Below are positions 6,636 through 12,489 of a DNA stretch of 12,489 nt, piece after piece. The DNA is from Phycisphaeraceae bacterium (GTDB lineage Bacteria > Planctomycetota > Phycisphaerae > Phycisphaerales > Phycisphaeraceae). Both the position numbers and the translations under genes were made by a program. The notes under the pieces are model-generated. The model saw only the letters and a list, made by a program, of their open reading frames with translations. It had not been told where the DNA came from and ran no database searches. The stretch's first letter is position 1, and every line of letters starts with the position of its first letter. The stretch spans positions 1-12,489 of the forward strand of contig JAJDCV010000075.1 of assembly GCA_029260675.1 (NCBI GenBank), read 5' to 3'.

Positions 6636-7028
6636 ATGGAACGATACGACATGCCGACCTACCAGATCATCACCGAGACCTCATTCACCGCGTCCCACGC
6701 CCTGCGCCTGCCCGACGGCAGCTACGAGCCGACCCACAGCCACGACTGGCCCGTCGCCGTCACCGTCCAAAGTGACAGACTCGACGACATGGACTGCGTC
6801 ATGGACTTCCACGAGTTGGAAAGAATCGTTGACGCGGTCCTCGATCCCTGGCACGAGCAGCACCTCAACGACGTCCCCCCCTTCGCTCACGAAGCGATCA
6901 ACCCCAGCGCCGAGCACGTCGCCGAGCAGATCGCCCTGGCGGTCGCGGGGCAGTTACCCCAAGGCGTCACCCTCGTCGAAGCCTGCGTAGGCGAGGCGGA
7001 GGGGTGTACCGCGGTGTACCGGTTGTGA
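6636..7028 (+). CDS. 6-pyruvoyl-tetrahydropterin synthase/QueD family protein, PTPS-III-like
   Basis: 130 residues, usual length for the T-fold PTPS/QueD family acting on 7,8-dihydroneopterin triphosphate. Seen: TSFTASHALRL with zinc ligand His21; EPTHSHDWPV with Glu31 and zinc ligands His34 and His36 (HSH for the usual HGH); VMDFHELERIV (55-65); VLDPWHEQHLND (68-79), matching the LDHxxLN block; NPSAEHVAEQI (89-99), matching the P-T/S-x-E substrate block; and Glu120 for the pterin-anchoring Glu. The catalytic Cys of CxxxHGH is absent (Tyr30 there), while Glu stands at the ExxH position. To my knowledge this Glu-for-Cys pattern marks PTPS-III, which can replace dihydroneopterin aldolase (FolB) in folate synthesis. 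ATG 6636 is chosen for the G-rich site before it; ATG 6651 is an alternative. No folate or queuosine gene is adjacent. The fold is secure, the PTPS-III role is inference. Confidence 0.85.
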   Translation: MERYDMPTYQIITETSFTASHALRLPDGSYEPTHSHDWPVAVTVQSDRLDDMDCVMDFHELERIVDAVLDPWHEQHLNDVPPFAHEAINPSAEHVAEQIALAVAGQLPQGVTLVEACVGEAEGCTAVYRL

Positions 7029-7082
7029 TTGGATGCTCCGGTACGGCACTCTCGGATATACCTGAATCTGGACGGATACCAC

Positions 7083-7537
7083 ATGCTCGAACGCGTATTC
7101 CGCCTCCGTGAAAACAGCACCTCCGTGCGCATCGAAGTCATCACGGGACTGACGACGTTTATGACAATGGCGTACATCATCTTCATCCAGCCGGCGATGC
7201 TGTCCGGGCAGATGAGCGGGTCGCCGACCGGGATGGATGCTGGGGCGGTGATGACGGCGACGCGCCTGGCTTCGGCGCTGGCGACGCTGGTGCTGGTCGG
7301 TGTGATGATGTTGCGCGGCGCAGATCGACTTGAGCGATCTGACCGAAGCGCTCCCAGCATTCCTGATCGTGATCGGTATCCCGCTGACGTTCTCGATCGG
7401 CGACGGGATCGCGCTTGGGTTCATGGCCTAGCCGCTTATAAATTCTTTCCGGCCGGGTCCGATCGATCCACCCGGTGATGCTCGTGTTGGCCGTGCTGCT
7501 TGTGCTCTACTACTGCTTCGTCCGGGCGGGGCGATGA
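7083..7537 (+). pseudogene. Remnant of an AzgA/PbuG-type purine permease
   Basis: Three frames together spell the two ends of a guanine/hypoxanthine permease (NCS2 superfamily, AzgA type). From ATG 7083: MLERVFRLRENSTSVRIEVI, then GLTTFMTMAYIIFIQPAML and GMDAGAVMTAT, typical of the N-terminus and first membrane segment. Within ALATLVLVGVMMLRG the text jumps to a C-terminal part, so about 300 codons of middle are gone compared with a normal protein of about 430 residues. At about 7316-7321 the frame shifts; the next frame reads IDLSDLTEALPAFLIVIGIP and TFSIGDGIALGF, then TAG where Tyr is expected (7429-7431). A further shift restores RSIHPVMLVLAVLLVLYYC, ending at TGA 7535-7537. Intact members carry purines across the inner membrane; this one cannot. 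Starts 54 bases after the PTPS-like gene on the same strand. Confidence 0.85.
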
Positions 7538-7943
7538 GTTTCCCGTCGGCTTTACAGAGAAGCCCGCAAGCCCACGGTGAGAACGTTTACATCATAAAAT
7601 AAGGCCCGGCAAGAACCGAAGTCCAAGCCGAGCCTTTCCGGGGGCAAATTTGGTCGACCCTCAACAATCCGGGTCGGCTGAATGTGTCAGAAACTCTTGT
7701 CTCTCTCACATTCAACGCCCACATATTAGCATCACCAGTGGGCAGGTCAAGTCAATCCCCCCGCCATCCACAATTAAATTACGACAACAATATACCTAAT
7801 ATAATGCGAACACACCCATCTTGATGGGCATTTATCTACAACCAGGCCCAATTTTAGAAAATTTCCATATAATCTGAACTTATATTCTAACCCACAGGTA
7901 TCCGATCTCCTCGATCATAGACAAGATCAACCAGGAGCCGGGC
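7538..7943. other. Gene-free stretch, AT-rich in its second half, with palindromes
   Basis: About 400 bases without a credible gene. From about 7730 to 7920 the composition becomes clearly AT-rich, unlike the rest of the window. It holds the hairpin terminator at 7596-7636, an inverted repeat TGAATGTG (7679-7686)/CACATTCA (7707-7714), a near-perfect palindrome CCCATC-TT-GATGGG (7815-7828) and AATTTT-AG-AAAATT (7850-7863). The AT-rich part could be promoter or regulatory DNA or foreign sequence. I found no tRNA cloverleaf or coding signal. Confidence 0.5.
7596..7636 (-). terminator. Hairpin terminator with UUCG loop, probable end of the nap operon
   Basis: Arms AAGGCCCGGC (7601-7610) and GCCGAGCCTT (7627-7636) form ten pairs, including one G-T on the minus strand. 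The inner minus-strand sequence GGAC-TTCG-GTTC continues the stem to a C(UUCG)G tetraloop, one of the most stable RNA loops. On the minus strand the stem runs into ATTTTATG. It lies about 310 bases beyond the last gene of the minus-strand operon, with no nearer good terminator. On the plus strand only CTTTCC follows, so it would be weak there. Confidence 0.65.
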
Positions 7944-8282
7944 TCAGGCGTTCTCTGCACGATCCCGTTCGATCTGCTTCCACGCCCACTGCCAGGCCGC
8001 GACGGTCCGCGGGAAGCCGACCGTGTTCATGCCCAGCAGGATGGCTTGTTCGATCTCGTCGGGGCTGGCCCCGTGCTGAAGCGCCCTGCGGACGTGGCTG
8101 CGGAAGGCGGATTCAAGGTTTGCACCGACGCAGATCCCCATCTTGATCAGGGCGCACTGCTTGGCGTCCAACGGACCCACGACGTCGACCGTCTTGGCCA
8201 CCGACTCGTGTGCCGCGCCCAGCTCGGGGAACTTGGTGATGAAATCTTTATAGGTCTGTGGCAGCTTGGTGCTGTCGCTCAT
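7944..8282 (-). CDS. Carboxymuconolactone decarboxylase-family (AhpD-like) protein without redox Cys pair
   Basis: 112 residues, all-helical, of the CMD/AhpD family. The diagnostic part is residues 40-97: AKQCALIKMGICVGAN, then SHVRRALQHGASPDEIEQAI and LLGMNTVGFPRTVAAW. AhpD-type members have a CxxC pair followed by His (ExxCxxCxxxH) that reduces peroxides or carries electrons. Here the His is kept (His63) but both Cys positions are other residues; Cys43 and Cys51 lie elsewhere. A thiol peroxidase role is therefore unlikely; a ring-opening lactone decarboxylase or an uncharacterised role remains. The start is firm: ATG 8280-8282 has GGAGG 8 bases upstream inside the end of moaA. The moaA stop is 3 bases upstream, so it is the last gene of the nap operon. 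Why it belongs there is unknown. Confidence 0.85.
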   Translation of the reverse strand: MSDSTKLPQTYKDFITKFPELGAAHESVAKTVDVVGPLDAKQCALIKMGICVGANLESAFRSHVRRALQHGASPDEIEQAILLGMNTVGFPRTVAAWQWAWKQIERDRAENA

Positions 8283-8285
8283 GGG

Positions 8286-9254
8286 TCAGCCTCCGATCTG
8301 GGTCATGACCGCGACGCCGGTGACGGGGTGTTCGGGCGCTTTAGCCTGTATGGCGTTAGAGAGTAACCGGTCGAACAGGTCGGCGTCGAACCCTGGGCGG
8401 ACGGCGTCGGTAATATTGCCGCGCGGCTGATCCATCAGGCAGGGGTACACCGAGCCGTCGGAAGTAATCCGAAGCCGGTTGCAGGCACTGCAGAAATTGC
8501 AACTCATCGGGGTGATAAAGCCTATGCGAGCGTGTCGGCCGCCGCGGAGTTCCAGGTCGTACACCTGTGCAGAGTCCGATCCCTGCGGGACGGTCTGCCA
8601 GCCGACAGCTACCTGCGCCAGGGCGTTCCGCATCCGGGAAGCCGGCACATACCGTTCGGCCCAGCGATCCGCCAAGGGACCCATCGGCATCAGCTCGATG
8701 AACCGTATCTCCACGCCCCGCCTCGCCGCGTACCCGACCAGTGCCGGGAGGTCGGCGAGGTTTTCATTATGGAGCACCACGGTGTTGAGTTTCACAGGCG
8801 TGAGCCCGGCTTCGATCGCCGCATCGATCCCGGCGAGCACGCGCCCAAGCGCATCGACCCCGGTCATCTTCGCGAACCGCTTGGGGTCAAGCGAGTCCAG
8901 ACTGACATTGACCCGCCCAAGGCCCGCGTCGGCATAGTCCTTGGCGCGCGAGGCCAGCGACAGCCCGTTGGTCGTCATCGCCAGATCTCTGATCCCGTCG
9001 ATCCGCGCGAGCCGCTCGATGATCTCGATGAGGTCCGGCCGGGCGGTCGGGTCGCCGCCGGTGAGCCGAACCTTTGTCAGCCCGTGCTCGGCGACCAGGT
9101 GCCGGACGACGGATTCGATCTCGTTGGGCGTGAGCCGCCCGGGCTGGCTGGACTGCGTGAGCAGGGCGGGCCGGCAATACACACAACGCATCTGACAGGC
9201 TTCGGTCAGCGAAAGCCGCAGGTAACGGATCGGCCTGTCTTGCGCGTCACGCAT
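8286..9254 (-). CDS. moaA: GTP 3',8-cyclase MoaA (molybdenum cofactor biosynthesis)
   Basis: 322 residues, normal length. MoaA is a cytoplasmic radical-SAM enzyme that converts GTP to 3',8-cyclo-7,8-dihydro-GTP, the first step to molybdopterin. The first [4Fe-4S] cluster motif CxxxCxxC is Cys20/24/27 (TEACQMRCVYC). The second, GTP-binding cluster is Cys255/258/272 (CSACNRLRIT, then VYPC; spacing CX2CX13C). Other landmarks are LRLSLT (12-17), RLTGGDPTARPDL (63-75), TTNG (94-97), NVSLDSL (116-122), FIELMPMG (185-192) and the C-terminal Gly-Gly tail (TQIGG) needed for catalysis in this family. The SAM-binding GGEP motif reads GGDP, a conservative change. ATG 9254 overlaps the end of the preceding 100-residue gene by 8 bases, and no strong ribosome site is seen, suggesting translational coupling. 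Placement behind napA ties cofactor supply to its user. Confidence 0.95.
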   Translation of the reverse strand: MRDAQDRPIRYLRLSLTEACQMRCVYCRPALLTQSSQPGRLTPNEIESVVRHLVAEHGLTKVRLTGGDPTARPDLIEIIERLARIDGIRDLAMTTNGLSLASRAKDYADAGLGRVNVSLDSLDPKRFAKMTGVDALGRVLAGIDAAIEAGLTPVKLNTVVLHNENLADLPALVGYAARRGVEIRFIELMPMGPLADRWAERYVPASRMRNALAQVAVGWQTVPQGSDSAQVYDLELRGGRHARIGFITPMSCNFCSACNRLRITSDGSVYPCLMDQPRGNITDAVRPGFDADLFDRLLSNAIQAKAPEHPVTGVAVMTQIGG

Positions 9255-9549
9255 GGTCGGTGGGGTCGTGTCTTATCCGCACGATCCGGGTGCCGTTGGG
9301 CATGGGCATCAGGGTGTCCCACCACTGGGCCCCTTCGTGGACGTACCTCAGCTGTATCGCCCGGCAATCACGGCCGCGGAGCATCTGCCGGGCTTCATCC
9401 AGTGGGATCGATTGCTCGCCGACATACCCCCGGCCGGTGGTCTTGGGGATCACCTCGATCACTCGGGTCAGCTCGGCGATGTCGGCAAACAGCTGATCGA
9501 CGGTCGCCTCGTCGAGGATAGTTTCGAGAAGTTCGGGCAGGTCTTTCAT
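9247..9549 (-). CDS. Conserved-looking small protein of the nap operon, function unknown
   Basis: 100 residues, soluble, no signal peptide or metal motif. N-terminal half (MKDLPELLETIL, then TVDQLFADIAELTRVIEV) is helical; the C-terminal half contains SIPLDEARQML, CRAIQLRYVHEGAQWWDTL and NGTRIVRIRHD, probably beta strands. The W-W-D-T-L block looks like a conserved core, but I cannot name a family. It is not a recognisable NapD (the NapA signal-peptide chaperone), although its size and position in a nap operon would fit a small maturation factor. ATG 9547-9549 overlaps the ferredoxin stop as ATGA, and its own stop overlaps moaA by 8 bases. A longer in-frame reading to 9726 runs antisense-like through the ferredoxin frame and is not credible. 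Confidence 0.75.
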   Translation of the reverse strand: MKDLPELLETILDEATVDQLFADIAELTRVIEVIPKTTGRGYVGEQSIPLDEARQMLRGRDCRAIQLRYVHEGAQWWDTLMPMPNGTRIVRIRHDPTDHA

Positions 9550-9881
9550 GCGTCCCCCCGCTTGGTGACGGCCCGTGGTGTGATCATGAGGATCGCATTG
9601 GTCGGCGCGGGGCAGACGCCGTGGCAATCGCCGCAGCCGGTGCATCGGTCGCTGACAACCTGCGGGATGCCGCGCTCGATCACGATCGCGCCTTGTTCGG
9701 GGCACCGCTCGAAGCAGGTCGAGCACATCAGTTCACGGTACGCCAGGCAGTGCCGCCCCTGTATGACCGCGACCTTCGGCGCGTCGTCCGAGAGGGGGGC
9801 CGAGGATACCGGGGGAGCCGCACGGGAAACACCGGCGCGGAGTCGACCAAACAGCAGATCTCGTCGTGACAGCATTCCCAC
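9546..9881 (-). CDS. napF: NapF-like ferredoxin with two [4Fe-4S] clusters
   Basis: 111 residues. N-terminal SRRDLLFGRLR resembles the start of NapF proteins. Two four-Cys sets follow: Cys45/53/56/60 (CLAYRELMCSTCFERC) and Cys80/83/86/90 (CTGCGDCHGVC), each closing with CP as in bacterial-type ferredoxins, so two [4Fe-4S] clusters are expected. NapF is a cytoplasmic iron-sulfur protein that interacts with NapA and is thought to help its maturation; E. coli NapF carries more cluster motifs, so this is a reduced form. Two starts compete: GTG 9879-9881 with AGGGAG 8 bases upstream, and ATG 9873-9875 with that site too far away. I take the GTG. It lies 5 bases after the cytochrome gene and overlaps the next gene by 4. 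The symbol is by resemblance and context. Confidence 0.82.
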   Translation of the reverse strand: MGMLSRRDLLFGRLRAGVSRAAPPVSSAPLSDDAPKVAVIQGRHCLAYRELMCSTCFERCPEQGAIVIERGIPQVVSDRCTGCGDCHGVCPAPTNAILMITPRAVTKRGDA

Positions 9882-9886
9882 GCCGG

Positions 9887-10729
9887 CTACTCCCTGACTT
9901 CCCGTGGCAACGCCACCGGCGGGCGTTCAGCGTTAAACGGTTGCCGTTGGTCCAGCCCGGCCGAGAGGGCGTGGCACTGCACGCAGCTTCCACGCCAGGG
10001 GTGGCTTGTCATCAGCCCTTTGTCGGCCAGCGTGCCGTGGCAGCTATTGCAGTTCTCGCGCATCCAGGTCGTATGCGGGATGGATGGCGGCGCACCGGGC
10101 CAGGCACGCTCGCCCGGGCCGGGGGCGCTTAGGCCCGTGAATTGACTGGCCGCCATGCGGGGCCCGACCATCGGCGGCAATACACGGTTGACCGATTCTA
10201 CGTGGCACTGCGTGCAGTTGGCGTAGGCTTCATGGCTCATCCGTGGCGCGACGACCTGGCCAACCTTCAGTCCTTCCCCGTGGCAGAGCAGGCACGACGC
10301 CGCGTTCTGCTGGTCGATAGCGTGGGGGACGACCGGCGGCGCGCCATTGAACGCCCGACGCTGGGCACGCTGGGCGTTGACGGCTTCACGGCTCTGCGGA
10401 TCGGCGGGGGTCGAGTCATAAAACCGCGTCGGGTCGTCTTGTGAATACGGCCAGGCGGCCCGCCACGAGGCGTTTGGTCCCAGCTGCGCATCTTTCATAT
10501 CGGAGTACGTCACCGCCTGTGGCACGGCCCGGCCGTCCACGGGGCGTGTCTTTTGATCGGCCGTGTAGTCCGGCTGCATGCTTGGGGTTACCGAGTCGTA
10601 AAAACCAAGGAGCATGCCCGTCAACGCGATCCCGCCAACACACGCGAGCGTGACATGAGCGACCCACCCGTACGATGACCCGCCGGCGTTCCCGGCTGCT
10701 TCCGCGTTCTGTCCGCTGGACGGGTTCAA
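9887..10729 (-). CDS. napB: Membrane-anchored tetraheme NapB-like cytochrome c
   Basis: 280 residues. One N-terminal membrane segment (about 23-43, WVAHVTLACVGGIALTGMLL) anchors a periplasmic domain. Four heme c sites are present: CLLCH (146-150), CTQCH (172-176), CNSCH (227-231) and CVQCH (249-253). Exactly four other His residues lie in repeated positions (136, 166, 219, 243), as for bis-His hemes. Residues 131-180 and 214-257 share one plan: PxxxPH, CxxCHG, SH, then CxQCH. This is the diheme NapB layout twice, whereas ordinary NapB is a soluble diheme protein passing electrons to NapA. Start: TTG 10727-10729 overlaps the napA stop as TTGA, with GGAGG 7 bases upstream (10737-10741), a strong reason to accept this rare start. 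No NapC is in the window, so this protein might take electrons directly at the membrane. The symbol napB is by context and motif layout. Confidence 0.85.
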   Translation of the reverse strand: MNPSSGQNAEAAGNAGGSSYGWVAHVTLACVGGIALTGMLLGFYDSVTPSMQPDYTADQKTRPVDGRAVPQAVTYSDMKDAQLGPNASWRAAWPYSQDDPTRFYDSTPADPQSREAVNAQRAQRRAFNGAPPVVPHAIDQQNAASCLLCHGEGLKVGQVVAPRMSHEAYANCTQCHVESVNRVLPPMVGPRMAASQFTGLSAPGPGERAWPGAPPSIPHTTWMRENCNSCHGTLADKGLMTSHPWRGSCVQCHALSAGLDQRQPFNAERPPVALPREVRE

Positions 10730-12489
10730 TTAGAATCCTCCAACGAGTAGGGGCTGGGCTGATCCAGGCGGGTGACCTCCGCCGCCGACTTCTTGTAGTC
10801 CGGCTGCTTGGAAAACGGGTCGATCGCGTCCAACGTCAGGTCGTTGATCAGAGCGGTCTCATCGAAGAACGGCACGAAGACCTGCCCACGCATCGGCTTG
10901 GCCCGGCCATCGATCCAGGCGGGCAACTCTATCTCGCCGCGGCGCGTCGTTACGCGCACCACGTCCCCGTTGCCGATACCACGGTCCTGGGCGTCCTCGG
11001 GGTTCATCTCGACATAAGCGCCCGGCATCGCCCGGCGGAGTTGCGGCACACGCATCGTCATCGTCCCGGAATGCCAGTGTTCGATCACCCGACCGGTCAC
11101 CAGGTTCAAAGGCAGCGTGTCGTCGGGGACCTCCGCGGGGTACTGGTGTGGGCGGAACCACAGCTGAGCCTTGTGGTCTTTGGTCGTCGAGTGGTAGAAC
11201 TGAATCCCGGCACCTTTCTCGACGTAAACGTCATCCCCCTCCACGAAACGCCACCGCGTCTCACGGAACTTGCCGGGCTCGGTCTCGACGACCGGCCAAC
11301 GCATCCCCCGGTGCTTCACCAACTCGTCATAAGGCGCGACGTTCTTGTGCTTCATAAACGTGAACCGGCGGTAATCGTCGAACAACGCCTTGTCCACGTT
11401 GATGTCGTAGTAGTGTTCCCATTCCCAGTACGGGACCTCGTTGCCGTCGTCATCGTTGATCCGGAAGATATATTCCCCGTCCTTGTCTTTCAGCCCCGGG
11501 TGACCTAATTCGTACAGCCGCCTCGCCACCGCGAGGGTCTGCCAGCAGTCGTCGCGCGCCTCGCCCGGCGGGTCGACCATCTTGAACCACTGCTGGGTCC
11601 GCCGCTCGCTGTTCCCGTAGATCCCGTTCTTCTCCACCCACATCGCCGCGGGCAACACCAGGTCAGCCAGCTCCGTCGTCGCGGTCGGGTAGACCTCCGA
11701 CACGATCAGGAACTTGTCATCAAGCTCGGCCTTGGCTTTGAATAGTTTTTTCGTGTTCGGCAGTGTCTGCCCGGGGTTGGTGACCTGCACCCAGACCGTG
11801 TCGATGTCCCCGCCCTGATCGGTGGGCGTGCATAGCTGATTGAACATCTTGACCGTGTGGTACCCGGGCTTGGGGTTGACCCGCCCCTTAGGCACATTCC
11901 AGAACCCCTCGGCATGATCGCGATGAGCTTCCTTAGCGACGACCCGCCCACCGGGCAGCGCGTGCGCCAGCGTCCCGACTTCACGGACGGTCCCGCACGC
12001 CGCGGGTTGGCCGGTCAAGGACTGTGGCCCGTCGCCGGGCTTGCCCCAGTGTCCCGACATCAGGTGGACGTTGTGCACCAGGTTGTTGACCGCGGTCCCG
12101 GCGGTGTGCTGGTTCATCCCCATGCACCACAGCGACACGATTTTCTTGGACTTGTCAGCAAACACATCCGCGAGCATCCGCAGCTGCTCCGCAGGCACAC
12201 CCGAAAGCTCCTCGGATTTTTCGGGGGTGTAGTAAGAGACCAGCTTCTTGTACTGATCGAAGCCGATCGCTTGGCCGAACAGGCCAGACGCGCCCTCCTC
12301 CTTCACATACGCCACGTAGGCATCGTGGTCGATCGGGGCGTCGAACTTCGCCGACGGGTCGCGGTCCGCCCGGAAGTTGCAGTGTTTCTCAACGAAGTCG
12401 TGGTCGTAGGCGTCTCGCTCGATCAGCTGCTGGGCTATGCAGTTGGCGATCGCCAGGTCGCCGTGGCCCTTCATCGGCAGGAAGTGGTC
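10726..12489 (-). CDS. napA: Periplasmic nitrate reductase catalytic subunit NapA, C-terminal part (5' end outside window)
   Basis: Frame open to the right edge; 587 C-terminal residues visible, ending at TGA 10726-10728. NapA is the Mo-bis-MGD enzyme that reduces nitrate to nitrite in the periplasm. Visible residues about 120-180 contain the Nap-type blocks MGMNQHTAGT, NNLVHNVHLMSGHWGKPGDG, TGQPAACGTVREVGTLAHAL; later come WVQVTNPGQTLPN, a molybdopterin-contact region with LPAAMWVEKNGIYGNSERR, and in the C-terminal dinucleotide-binding domain LVTGRVIEHWHSGTMTMRVP. The [4Fe-4S] motif, Mo-ligand Cys and Tat signal would lie in the missing N-terminal part. Alternatives in the same superfamily (assimilatory NasA, formate dehydrogenase) fit worse given the neighbouring multiheme NapB-like and NapF-like genes. 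First visible gene of a tightly packed operon that includes moaA. Confidence 0.93.
   Translation of the reverse strand, partial: DHFLPMKGHGDLAIANCIAQQLIERDAYDHDFVEKHCNFRADRDPSAKFDAPIDHDAYVAYVKEEGASGLFGQAIGFDQYKKLVSYYTPEKSEELSGVPAEQLRMLADVFADKSKKIVSLWCMGMNQHTAGTAVNNLVHNVHLMSGHWGKPGDGPQSLTGQPAACGTVREVGTLAHALPGGRVVAKEAHRDHAEGFWNVPKGRVNPKPGYHTVKMFNQLCTPTDQGGDIDTVWVQVTNPGQTLPNTKKLFKAKAELDDKFLIVSEVYPTATTELADLVLPAAMWVEKNGIYGNSERRTQQWFKMVDPPGEARDDCWQTLAVARRLYELGHPGLKDKDGEYIFRINDDDGNEVPYWEWEHYYDINVDKALFDDYRRFTFMKHKNVAPYDELVKHRGMRWPVVETEPGKFRETRWRFVEGDDVYVEKGAGIQFYHSTTKDHKAQLWFRPHQYPAEVPDDTLPLNLVTGRVIEHWHSGTMTMRVPQLRRAMPGAYVEMNPEDAQDRGIGNGDVVRVTTRRGEIELPAWIDGRAKPMRGQVFVPFFDETALINDLTLDAIDPFSKQPDYKKSAAEVTRLDQPSPYSLEDSN
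10737..10741 (-). promoter_or_regulatory. Ribosome binding site deciding the TTG start of the tetraheme cytochrome
   Basis: GGAGG on the minus strand, inside the last codons of napA and 7 bases before TTG 10729. No ATG or GTG lies nearby in frame, and the membrane segment begins about 20 residues later, so this site supports a non-ATG start. Confidence 0.75.

Noticed and set aside
7083..7478. Intact 132-149 residue membrane protein, or programmed frameshifting, instead of a pseudogene
   Set aside because: After about residue 80 the frame turns into Arg/Asp-rich nonsense while the permease text continues in another frame. A deletion of about 300 codons plus a stop and a second shift fits decay, not recoding.
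8532..9521. Plus-strand frame of 329 residues antisense to moaA and its neighbour
   Set aside because: moaA has all its cluster motifs on the other strand; the plus frame has no domain features.
9247..9726. 159-residue version of the small nap gene starting at 9726
   Set aside because: The extra N-terminal part overlaps the Cys-rich ferredoxin coding region and has Arg/Pro-rich shadow composition; ATG 9549 gives an ATGA junction.

Overview
The window is GC-rich, densely coded DNA from a planctomycete-like bacterium. The best guess is a member of the Phycisphaerae or a relative, inferred from the type of FAD-dependent oxidoreductase, the planctomycete-like nap cluster and the short heptamer repeats; no rRNA or other marker confirms this. 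All positions are in window coordinates, and no database search was possible.

Layout. (1) 3-872 (+) is the 3' part of an FAD-dependent oxidoreductase, open at the left edge. (2) 889-3610 holds two divergently transcribed genes for exported proteins. A small secreted protein of unknown function (991-1683, -) has its own terminator. A 475-residue secreted protein (2119-3546, +) has beta-propeller-like ends and two long Asp/His/Glu-rich tracts carrying a 110-bp near-identical duplication. (3) 3633-6574 (-) holds pgeF (peptidoglycan editing factor/YfiH laccase domain) and an HscA-type Hsp70. The Hsp70 carries a 45-residue in-frame insertion in its ATPase domain, and the insertion is bounded at both ends by tandem heptamer repeats. 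(4) 6636-7028 (+) encodes a 6-pyruvoyl-tetrahydropterin synthase homologue whose catalytic-Cys site is replaced by an ExxHxH motif, as described for PTPS-III enzymes. (5) 7083-7537 (+) is a wrecked AzgA/PbuG-type purine permease (large internal deletion, frameshifts, stop codon). A gene-free, partly AT-rich stretch with several palindromes follows.

(6) 7944-12489 (-) is a compact operon for periplasmic nitrate reduction, open at the right edge. In transcription order it holds napA, a membrane-anchored tetraheme NapB-like cytochrome, a two-cluster NapF-like ferredoxin, an unrecognised 100-residue protein, moaA and a Cys-poor carboxymuconolactone-decarboxylase-family protein. Junctions overlap or are a few bases apart, which points to translational coupling. 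NapA would reduce nitrate with electrons passed by the cytochrome. MoaA makes the first intermediate of the molybdenum cofactor NapA needs, so enzyme and cofactor supply are transcribed together.

The most unusual items are the heptamer-flanked insert in hscA, the apparent tandem duplication that turned diheme NapB into a tetraheme protein, the Asp/His-tract secreted protein and the PTPS-III-like active site next to no other pterin genes.
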